Below the pieces are notes generated by a model, which saw only the letters and a list, made by a program, of their open reading frames with translations, was not told where the DNA came from and ran no database searches. Below, piece by piece: positions 14,234 through 20,064 of a stretch of DNA of 20,064 nt; position 1 is the first letter of the stretch; each line of letters begins with the position of its first letter. The stretch is from Acidimicrobiaceae bacterium (GTDB taxonomy: Bacteria > Actinomycetota > Acidimicrobiia > Acidimicrobiales > Bog-793), in contig DAHUZG010000187.1 in assembly GCA_027306715.1 (NCBI GenBank), forward strand, positions 1 to 20,064, in the 5' to 3' direction. The position numbers and the translations under genes are program-made.

Positions 14234-15310
14234 GTGACGTCCAGCTCGTGGGTGGTCGTCGGCCTCGACAATGGCGCCACCTCCAACAACGCGACGGTGC
14301 TGGACGACTCGGGGCACTTCCTGCTCGACTCGCTGCTCGAGTGCCCCAGTCGAGTCCAGGAAGGACCCGAGGTGGCGATCAGCGCGCTCCTCGCGTCGTT
14401 CGACGACGTGCTCGAGCGCGCGGGCGTGGCGCGGCGGTCTGTCCGTGCCGTCGGGCTCGATACCCCTGGTCCGGCGAGCGCCGACGGAGTGATCTCCTCG
14501 AAAGGCGCGACCAACTTCTCCCAGCCGGCTTGGCACGGCTTCGATTTCCGTGCCGCCCTCGAGCGACGAATCGGCGCTCCCGTCGTCTACAACAACGACG
14601 GCAATGCTGCGGCGCTGTACGCGCACCACGCCTACTTCGGTGACGAGGCGACGGCTCGGTCCTCGGTCTCGGTGATCGTCGGGACGGGTCTCGGGGGTGG
14701 GGTCGTCGAGGCCGGGAGCGTCATCCGCGGTGCTGCCGGCATGGCGGGAGAGCTCGGCCACGTCCACATCCCCCTCGACGGGCTGCTGGCGCAGGATCAG
14801 CCGGTGCCGCAGTGCAATTGCGGGTTCGTGGGGGATGCCGAGAGCTTCGCCTCCTTGACGGCCATCGAGAAGAGCCTGCTGCCGTACTGGCTCACCCGCT
14901 ATCCGGATCACGAGCTCGCCAGGAAGGGCTCCGTCGCGGCGGCGGCGAGGGAGGTTCGAGGCTATGCGGACTCGATGGATCCGATGGCGCTCGAGATCTT
15001 CGGTCAGCAGGCGATGGCTCTCGGACGGCTCTTGACCATCGTCAGCAATGTCGTCGATCCGAGCGCCTACTTCGTCGGAGGGGGCGTCGTCGAGGCGTCG
15101 GAGCGGTTCCGAGGATGGTTTCTCGACCGGGTCCGGCTGCACACCGCGCTGCGATCAGAGCAGCTCGAGGTGGCACGGTTCTCGCTCATCCCAGATCTCG
15201 ACATGGCCGGAGCCCGAGGCGCCGCGCTGGCGGCGCTGATGAGCGTGAGGCGTCCCGGTCCTTCGGGTCGTACGGCCCTAGAAAAGGGAGGGCGCCAAGC
15301 GCACTGTTGA
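14234..15310 (+). CDS. ROK-family sugar kinase (probable glucokinase)
   Basis: A 358-residue protein of the ROK family (ASKHA fold). An N-terminal phosphate loop is visible (VVGLDNGATSNNATVLD), then LDTPGPASADGVI. NNDGNAAALYAH follows with the predicted catalytic base Asp122, then VIVGTGLGGGVV and GELGHVHIP (Glu173, His176). The zinc motif is altered: the usual CxCGxxGCxE appears as CNCGFVGDAE (Cys194, Cys196, Asp201, Glu203), so the third cysteine is Asp. The first loop is DNGAT rather than DIGGT. These variations leave the sugar uncertain; ROK members include glucokinase, fructokinase and ManNAc kinase, as well as transcriptional repressors. No N-terminal helix-turn-helix is present, so an enzyme is favoured. 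The GTG at 14234 follows GAGGAGG about 10 nt upstream. It is co-directional with PGK, 82 nt downstream. Confidence 0.82.
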   Translation: MTSSSWVVVGLDNGATSNNATVLDDSGHFLLDSLLECPSRVQEGPEVAISALLASFDDVLERAGVARRSVRAVGLDTPGPASADGVISSKGATNFSQPAWHGFDFRAALERRIGAPVVYNNDGNAAALYAHHAYFGDEATARSSVSVIVGTGLGGGVVEAGSVIRGAAGMAGELGHVHIPLDGLLAQDQPVPQCNCGFVGDAESFASLTAIEKSLLPYWLTRYPDHELARKGSVAAAAREVRGYADSMDPMALEIFGQQAMALGRLLTIVSNVVDPSAYFVGGGVVEASERFRGWFLDRVRLHTALRSEQLEVARFSLIPDLDMAGARGAALAALMSVRRPGPSGRTALEKGGRQAHC

Positions 15311-15392
15311 GAGCAGAAGGCCGAGAAGAGGAGGCGTGCGTGAGGCCAGGCCGGCTCCGGGCGGTGGCCGCCGGGCGAGAGAGGAGGGAGAT

Positions 15393-16577
15393 GTGATCAG
15401 CGGACGACTTGCGGTCCCCGTCCTCGAGGACCTGCCGCCGCTCGAGAACAGGAGCGTGCTGCTGCGAGCCGACTTCAACGTCCCTGTCGCCACGGCGCCC
15501 GACGGCACCCGCGTGGTCGCGGACGACTTCCGCATCCGTTCGACGCTGCCGACGATCGAGTGGCTCCTCGCCCGCGGAGCCCGGGTCACGGCAGCAACGC
15601 ACTTCGGCCGGCCGAAGGGCGCTGCCGACCGGCGTTACGACGTCGCCCCGATCGCCGCGGTGCTGGCGCAGCTGGCGCCGGCCGTCGAGCTGATGGAGAA
15701 CCTGCGCTTCGATCCCGGCGAGGAAGGCAACGACGAGGCGTTCACGAGGCGCCTCGTGGCCGGGCACGACTGCTACGTCAACGACGCCTTCGGCGCCTCG
15801 CACCGGGCGCACGCCTCGATCGTCGGGCCTCCGGCTCTCCTGCCTTCGGCAGCGGGCCGGCTGCTCGCTCGCGAGGTCGAGGTGATCGGCGGCTTGATCG
15901 AGGATCCCCCCCACCCGTTCGTGGCGATCGTCGGGGGCGCCAAGGTGGGCGACAAGCTGGGCGTGCTGCGCGCCCTGTCACGGCACGTCGACACCCTCGT
16001 CGTCGGCGGGGGGATGAGCTACACGTTCTTGCGGGCGATGGGTCGCCGGATCGGGGAGTCGCTCGTCGACGAGGCGCACGTGGCGGAGTGCCGCTCTTTG
16101 CTCGAGTCCGGCATCGAGATGGTCCTCCCCGTCGATTTCGTCGCCCTCGGTCCCGGTGGGAGCCTCGCCCTCGGCGGCCACGAGGCGAGCGGCGAGGTGG
16201 CCGAGTTCGAGGGGACGATCCCCGACGGTTGGGAGTCCTGCGACATCGGCCCGCGCAGTCGCGCCAACATCGCCGAGGTGCTCAGCACCGCGGGGGCGGT
16301 GCTGTGGAACGGTCCGATGGGCGTCTTCGAGGACGACCGCTTTCGCGGCGGGACACGTGCAGTCTGCGAAGCGGTGGCGGCGTGTCGCGGGTTCACCGTC
16401 GTCGGCGGCGGCGACTCCGTCGCCGCGGTCGCGATGTTCGGCCTCGAGAGCGCCATGGACCACATCTCCACAGGTGGTGGGGCGACGCTCGAGCTCGTCG
16501 AGAACGGCGACCTGCCGGGCCTCGAGGCCCTGCGACGCTCGCCTCGACGGCCTCCCCGCGCCGCATCCGGCTCATGA
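15393..16577 (+). CDS. pgk: Phosphoglycerate kinase
   Basis: A 394-residue phosphoglycerate kinase that makes ATP and 3-phosphoglycerate from 1,3-bisphosphoglycerate, the step after GAPDH. Signatures in order are VLLRADFNVP, THFGRPKG, LRFDPGEEGND, YVNDAFGASHRAHASIVG, IVGGAKVGDKLGVL, VVGGGMSYTFL, VLWNGPMGVFE, VVGGGDSVAAV and HISTGGGATLELV. These cover the substrate domain, hinge and nucleotide domain at normal family length. The GTG at 15393 was chosen because GAGGAGGGAG (15381-15390) lies just upstream and the family N-terminus begins there; an in-frame start at 15336 would add 19 non-conserved residues. Its placement beside a ROK kinase rather than beside GAPDH is unusual compared with the common gap-pgk-tpi order. 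Confidence 0.96.
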   Translation: MISGRLAVPVLEDLPPLENRSVLLRADFNVPVATAPDGTRVVADDFRIRSTLPTIEWLLARGARVTAATHFGRPKGAADRRYDVAPIAAVLAQLAPAVELMENLRFDPGEEGNDEAFTRRLVAGHDCYVNDAFGASHRAHASIVGPPALLPSAAGRLLAREVEVIGGLIEDPPHPFVAIVGGAKVGDKLGVLRALSRHVDTLVVGGGMSYTFLRAMGRRIGESLVDEAHVAECRSLLESGIEMVLPVDFVALGPGGSLALGGHEASGEVAEFEGTIPDGWESCDIGPRSRANIAEVLSTAGAVLWNGPMGVFEDDRFRGGTRAVCEAVAACRGFTVVGGGDSVAAVAMFGLESAMDHISTGGGATLELVENGDLPGLEALRRSPRRPPRAASGS

Positions 16578-16596
16578 GCCGGTGAAAGGAGCACGA

Positions 16597-17007
16597 ATGA
16601 CAACCAACGGCGCCATCCCGGTCTCTCAGGAGCTGACCCATGACGAGTGCCTCGAGCTGCTCGCCCGCAACGACGTCGGCCGTCTCGCCGTCACCCTCGA
16701 GGACGGGCAGCCCGACGTGTTCCCGGTGAACTACCGACTTGACGGCGACCGGATCGTCTTCCGGTCGTTGAGCGGCACCAAGCTCTCCCACGCGGCGCTG
16801 AACAAGGTCGCCTTCGAGGTCGACGAGCGCAGCGAGGCGGCAGCGATGAGCGTCGTGGTCAAAGGCGTCGGACGGGAGATCACCGACGCGCTCGACCCCG
16901 CCTCGGAGCGCCAGCGTCATCTCGAGCTCGGGACGCTGCTGCGCGGCGACCACTGGGTCCGCATCGTCCCCGCCGCCATCACCGGCCGGCGGGTCGCGGT
17001 GGCCTGA
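16597..17007 (+). CDS. PNPOx-like FMN-binding family protein
   Basis: A 136-residue single-domain protein of the pyridoxamine 5'-phosphate oxidase-like split-barrel family. Typical segments are LTHDECLELLARNDVGRLAV at the N-terminus, PDVFPVNYRLDGDRIVFRS, the small GTKLSHAALN turn, VAFEVDERS and a C-terminal WVRIVPAAITGRRV. Members bind FMN, F420 or heme, and most are not true PNPOx enzymes. Similar small proteins occur in the mycobacterial DosR regulon. The ATG at 16597 is preceded by AAAGGAG (16585-16591) with ideal spacing, and the gene begins 19 nt after the PGK stop, so it is very likely co-transcribed with ROK and PGK. The precise activity is unknown; a link to redox or hypoxia stress is inference. 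Confidence 0.82.
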   Translation: MTTNGAIPVSQELTHDECLELLARNDVGRLAVTLEDGQPDVFPVNYRLDGDRIVFRSLSGTKLSHAALNKVAFEVDERSEAAAMSVVVKGVGREITDALDPASERQRHLELGTLLRGDHWVRIVPAAITGRRVAVA

Positions 17008-17060
17008 GACCATCGAGTCGCACCGGGATCCCCTCTGTGCCCCGGGGTCGCGGCTCGGGA

Positions 17061-18254
17061 CTACCCGGCCGAGAGGGCCCGGGTGCCGGCTGCTCCGTTC
17101 CAGCTCAACAGCACGAGCGAGGCGTCGTCGCGGAGCTTTCCGGCGCTGAACGAGGTGACGTCGTCGACGAGGCGGCGCAGCACCTCGTCCGGCTGATCCT
17201 CTGAGGCTGCGCGACGCTGCCAGGCGTCGACCAGCCGCTCGACTCCGAACTCGGCGCCGTCGTGGGAGCGACCCTCGATCACCCCGTCGGTGAAGACGAG
17301 CACGCAGTCGCCCGGCTCGAGAGCCTCCCGTCCCACACCCCGGCACGTCCCGCCGAGGCCGAGCGGCAGGGACGGTTCGCAGCGCAGCTCCTTGATCACC
17401 CGGTGGTCGCGGAGCAAGAGCGGCGCGGGATGGCCGGCATTGACCCATTCGAGCACGCCGGATGCAAGCTCCACGCGCGCGAATGCCCCCGTGACGAAGG
17501 CCTCGCCGTGGTAGTGCTGGGTGACGGCGTGGTCGACGCCGGTGTAGGTCTGATCGAGCGGCTCCCCGCTCCGGCGGGCATGGCGGTAGGCACCGACGGC
17601 GAGAGTCGTCATGAGCGTCGACTCGACGCCGTGGCCCATCCCGTCGAGCACGGCGGCGTGCAGGTACCGCTCGTTGATCACGTAGTCGAAGGCGTCGCCG
17701 GCGATCTCGTAGGCCGGCTCCAGCCGCCCGCATGCCAGCGCCTGCGCGCACCGCACCGTCAACGGGGGGAGAAGGTCCCACTGCATGCCGGCGGGCAGGG
17801 TCATCGAGCGCCGCCGCCGGCGCAGGTGCATGAGATCGGTGCTGCGGGCGAAGCTGCGAACGAGCAGGCCGGCGAACCTTCCGAGGCGCACGCAGTCGGC
17901 GACGACGGCGTCTGTGGCCTCGGGGACGGTGAGCACCACCACCCCGGTGCGCTCGCCGCGCTCGACGAGCGGCACCCATACCCGCGCCGCTCCGTCGCGC
18001 TGAGCCACGAGTGGCTCCCCGGTGCGGAAGACGCGCCCGGCCATCGAGCTCGCCACGTCCTCGTCCTCGAGGCGGTGAGCGTGGACAGGGCCGAGCGGCA
18101 GCGGCTGCAGGACGACTCCCTGGAAGTCGGCCAGGTAGAGGCCGATCTCCCGGCCGGCGAGCGGCGCCGCCACTCCGAGCAGGAGGACGGCGATCTCGGC
18201 GGGGCCGACGTCGGCGACGAGGTCGAGCGCGGCGGCGTAGTCCGGTGATCCCAC
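17061..18254 (-). CDS. GAF-SpoIIE (PP2C-type) serine phosphatase, partner-switching regulator
   Basis: A 397-residue protein with a divergent GAF-like N-terminal half (about 1-145) and a SpoIIE/RsbU-type PP2C phosphatase domain (about 165-385). Metal-binding acidic residues are Asp187 in AGDAFDYV and Asp204 in LDGMGHGVEST. Further motifs are VNAGHPAPLLLRD, GDCVLVFTDGVIEG and the C-terminal LRDDASLVLLSW. Such enzymes dephosphorylate anti-anti-sigma (STAS) proteins and thereby release sigma factors from HATPase anti-sigma kinases. A HATPase protein is transcribed divergently 197 bp away, which supports a partner-switching module; no STAS protein or sigma factor is visible in the window. The start is the GTG at 18252-18254; its ribosome binding site is weak, so the true start could differ by a few codons. 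It is convergent with the PNPOx-like gene, with only 53 bp between stops. Confidence 0.88.
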   Translation of the reverse strand: MGSPDYAAALDLVADVGPAEIAVLLLGVAAPLAGREIGLYLADFQGVVLQPLPLGPVHAHRLEDEDVASSMAGRVFRTGEPLVAQRDGAARVWVPLVERGERTGVVVLTVPEATDAVVADCVRLGRFAGLLVRSFARSTDLMHLRRRRRSMTLPAGMQWDLLPPLTVRCAQALACGRLEPAYEIAGDAFDYVINERYLHAAVLDGMGHGVESTLMTTLAVGAYRHARRSGEPLDQTYTGVDHAVTQHYHGEAFVTGAFARVELASGVLEWVNAGHPAPLLLRDHRVIKELRCEPSLPLGLGGTCRGVGREALEPGDCVLVFTDGVIEGRSHDGAEFGVERLVDAWQRRAASEDQPDEVLRRLVDDVTSFSAGKLRDDASLVLLSWNGAAGTRALSAG

Positions 18255-18295
18255 CCGTCCAGTCTGACCGCTTGCACAGCCGGGCGCATCCCCTA

Positions 18296-18314
18296 CCCGC
18301 TCGGGCCGAGCGGG
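18296..18314. promoter_or_regulatory. 19-bp perfect palindrome between divergent SpoIIE and HATPase genes
   Basis: CCCGCTCGGGCCGAGCGGG has 9-bp arms around one central base. It lies 42 bp upstream of the phosphatase start and 138 bp upstream of the HATPase start. Its position in a divergent intergenic region favours an operator over a terminator. The rest of the 197-bp region shows no clear promoter hexamers; a TTGACA at 18430-18435 is too close to the HATPase start to serve it as a -35 element. Confidence 0.4.
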
Positions 18315-18451
18315 ACTCCGCTGAACGGGTCGCGCGGGCGGGGAAAAATCGGCTGTGCTACCCGGGAGGGCAGATCAGCAAACCTTCCCGTCGCCTCAGG
18401 GGCTCCGCTACCCTCTCGGCGCAATGGCCGTTGACAGGCTGCGCTGCTGAC

Positions 18452-19333
18452 ATGGAAGCCAGGATGGAGCTGCCGGCCGATCGCTCCGGTCCGGCCGCAT
18501 GCCGCCGCTGGCTGCGGGATGTCCTCGCCGGGGACGACCTCTCGGAGATCGTCCAGCTGCTGGCGTCCGAGCTCGTCACGAATGCCGTCCTCTACGCCCG
18601 CGGGCCGTTCGCAGCTCGGATCAGCTCCGACGATGTCGGTGTCCGCGTCGAGGTGAGCGACGGCAGCCCGATGTTTCCGGTGCGGCGCCCGTACAGCGCC
18701 GGCGCCACGTCCGGTCGCGGCCTCGGCCTCGTCGAGTCCCTGGCCGGCTCGTGGGGGTCCGAGGCGGTGCCCGACGGCACGGGGAAGATCGTCTGGTTCG
18801 GGATCGAGCGACCTGAGGCCGGCGCCCGCCCGTCGGGCGAGCCGGGCGCCCTCGCGGCGGGCTCGGGCCACCCGCCTGCTGAGCGCCGTGCCTACCGCTT
18901 CCTCGCCACGCCGGTGGCGATCACCAACCAAGCGTGGGAGGAATATGGCGGCTTCTTCCGCGAGCTGCAGCTTCTCGGGGACGAGAATCCCGCGGCGGTC
19001 GATCTGTGGCGGCTCTGGGCGGCCGCCGAGACGGAGGCGCCGGGGCTGCGGGTGCTCTACGAGGTGCGCCGGTCCGCGCTCGAAGCCGGCGGCGGCGTGC
19101 CCGGCGACGGCGTGCCCGGCGGCGTCGACCTCGAGATCGAGCTCGCCGGCCGGGCCGGCACGGCTGCCTCGCTCCTCGACCTCTTCTTCGACGGCGCCGA
19201 GGCGCTCTACCACGGATCGGAGAGGATCCTCACGCCGTTGCCCGGCGAGCGGTCGGTCGCCTTGCGCAAGTGGCTCCTCAGGGAGCTCCAGAGGCAGCAG
19301 GCGGGGGAGGAGCCGTCGCCCTGGCCCGGGTGA
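18452..19333 (+). CDS. Anti-sigma-type HATPase protein with an extra C-terminal domain
   Basis: A 293-residue protein. Residues 1-120 are an RsbW-like HATPase_c domain with the N-box SELVTNAVLYARG (Asn44), VEVSDGSP (Asp70) and the G2 box ATSGRGLGLVESLAGSWG (86-103), followed by GKIVWFGIE. These proteins bind ATP and act as serine kinases or binding partners of anti-anti-sigma factors. A low-complexity linker (about 121-145) leads to a C-terminal region (about 146-293) with YRFLATPVAITNQAWEEYGG, an Ala/Leu-rich middle and a charged tail, apparently mostly helical. I do not recognise a named domain there, although similar tails occur in other actinobacterial HATPase proteins. The ATG at 18452 was chosen at the onset of the fold; an ATG at 18464 is possible. 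Divergent from the SpoIIE phosphatase and 34 nt upstream of the CMD-like gene. Confidence 0.82.
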   Translation: MEARMELPADRSGPAACRRWLRDVLAGDDLSEIVQLLASELVTNAVLYARGPFAARISSDDVGVRVEVSDGSPMFPVRRPYSAGATSGRGLGLVESLAGSWGSEAVPDGTGKIVWFGIERPEAGARPSGEPGALAAGSGHPPAERRAYRFLATPVAITNQAWEEYGGFFRELQLLGDENPAAVDLWRLWAAAETEAPGLRVLYEVRRSALEAGGGVPGDGVPGGVDLEIELAGRAGTAASLLDLFFDGAEALYHGSERILTPLPGERSVALRKWLLRELQRQQAGEEPSPWPG

Positions 19334-19367
19334 ACGGCGCAGCGGACAACTCACCGGGGAGGGACAG

Positions 19368-19961
19368 ATGAAGCACGGAGCGCTTTACTGGTACGAGCCC
19401 GGCGATCTCGACGACGAGCAGCGCCTCACCTACGAGGCGATCGTGGGCGGTCCGCGGGCGACCACGGCGACCGCCGCCCCGGTTGTCGACGACCGCGGGC
19501 GCCTGCACGGCCCGTTCAACGCCATGCTCGTCAACCCCCGGCTCGGGATGGCGCTGCAGGCGGTCGGCGCTTCGCTGCGCTTCGAGACAAGCCTCGACGA
19601 CCGGCTGCGGGAGCTGGCGGTGCTCACGGTTGCCCGGGCTCAGGGCTCTCAGTACGAGTGGCACGTCCACGAGCGCCTGGGGCGCGCGGCGGGGTTGACC
19701 GACGACGAGCTGGCGACGATGGCGGCGGGGGGCGAGCCGGTGAGCCTCTCTCCGCGCGAGCAGCTGGCCCGTGCCCTCGTGATCGAGCTCGTCGAGCGCC
19801 ACGAGATCGACGAGGCGCTCCTTGGAAGCGCCCTCGACACCTTCGGCGAGGTCGCTCTCGTCGAGCTCGTCGTCCTCGCCGGGTACTACCAGCTGTTGGC
19901 GACGGGCATGCACGTGCTCCGCACGCCCTTGCCCGACGGGGCGTCGCCGCCGTTGGCGTAG
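19368..19961 (+). CDS. Carboxymuconolactone decarboxylase (CMD/AhpD-like) family protein
   Basis: A 197-residue, all-helical CMD-family protein. Recognisable segments are GPFNAMLVNPRLGMALQAVG, LDDRLRELAVLTVARAQGSQ and YEWHVHERLGRAAGLTDDE, with the helix EVALVELVVLAGYYQLLATG near the end. The AhpD-type CxxC redox pair is absent; where it would fall the sequence reads YEWHVHE, as in the non-peroxidase CMD subgroup whose functions are mostly unknown. The ATG at 19368 is preceded by GGGGAGGGA (about 19356-19364). Co-transcription with the HATPase gene is likely. Family assignment is firm, activity is not. Confidence 0.85.
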   Translation: MKHGALYWYEPGDLDDEQRLTYEAIVGGPRATTATAAPVVDDRGRLHGPFNAMLVNPRLGMALQAVGASLRFETSLDDRLRELAVLTVARAQGSQYEWHVHERLGRAAGLTDDELATMAAGGEPVSLSPREQLARALVIELVERHEIDEALLGSALDTFGEVALVELVVLAGYYQLLATGMHVLRTPLPDGASPPLA

Positions 19962-19979
19962 GCTCGCCGCTCGGGGCCC

Positions 19980-19998
19980 CCGGCGTCAGTCGCGCCGG
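19980..19998. terminator. Possible stem-loop after the CMD-like gene
   Basis: CCGGCG (19980-19985) and CGCCGG (19993-19998) can pair around a 7-nt loop, 19 nt after the CMD stop. A second GC palindrome, GCCGGGAGCCCGGC, follows at about 20001-20014. No T-tract is seen. The last 103 bases of the window hold no gene that I can support. Confidence 0.3.
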
Positions 19999-20064
19999 CT
20001 GCCGGGAGCCCGGCGCCATCCGCTGAGCCGAGACCCGCTCATCGCGCGGCCGGCGTCTCGCGCG

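Noticed and set aside
17008..17060. Terminator between the convergent PNPOx-like and SpoIIE genes
   Set aside because: Only short overlapping GC palindromes (CCGGG/CCCGG, CCCCGGGG) are seen, without a convincing single stem or T-tract.
18430..18435. TTGACA as a -35 promoter element for the HATPase gene
   Set aside because: It lies only about 20 bp from the start codon and no matching -10 element fits before the gene.

Overview
The window is very GC-rich and densely packed. GTG and TTG starts are frequent, and the protein families are actinobacterial in flavour: a DevS/DosT-type histidine kinase, a SpoIIE phosphatase beside a separate HATPase protein, a GNAT-acyl-CoA synthetase fusion, and a small PNPOx-like FMN protein. 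An actinomycetotal chromosome is the best guess. A deep-branching class such as Acidimicrobiia is possible but cannot be proved from sequence alone. No tRNA, rRNA, CRISPR array or recognisable transposase was found.

Layout. (i) 1-1774, + strand: the 3' end of a gene similar to the N-terminal part of actinobacterial cyclic-nucleotide-binding-domain proteins, preceded by a 15-bp tandem repeat, overlaps by 4 nt a phytoene-desaturase-like FAD oxidoreductase. (ii) 1775-2363: a gene-poor convergent spacer with a strong stem-loop and a second 15-bp tandem array. (iii) 2364-3374, - strand: a PfkB sugar kinase. (iv) 3375-3744: a 370-bp divergent promoter region with two copies of an 18-bp site in opposite orientation. 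(v) 3745-12279, + strand, six tightly spaced genes: GAPDH, pyruvate:ferredoxin oxidoreductase gamma, alpha and beta, a GltD/DsrL-like flavoprotein fused to a ferredoxin, and a GNAT plus ADP-forming acetate-CoA ligase fusion. (vi) 12490-13965, - strand: a PAS-GAF histidine kinase. (vii) 14234-17007, + strand: a ROK sugar kinase, phosphoglycerate kinase and a PNPOx-like protein. (viii) 17061-18254, - strand: a GAF-SpoIIE phosphatase, divergent from an anti-sigma-type HATPase protein followed by a carboxymuconolactone-decarboxylase-like gene (18452-19961).

How the genes fit together (inference). The ROK kinase, PfkB kinase, GAPDH, PGK, PFOR and ADP-forming acetate-CoA ligase cover much of a route from sugar to acetate. 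Substrate-level ATP would come at PGK and at the acyl-CoA ligase, and electrons would leave on ferredoxin and through the flavoprotein-ferredoxin fusion to NAD(P). The DevS-like kinase, the PNPOx-like protein and the partly DosR-like 18-bp sites resemble a mycobacterial-type hypoxia/dormancy regulon. The most interesting reading is an oxygen- or redox-controlled fermentative energy island in an otherwise probably aerobic actinobacterium. Each gene family is known; the combination and its control are what deserve attention.
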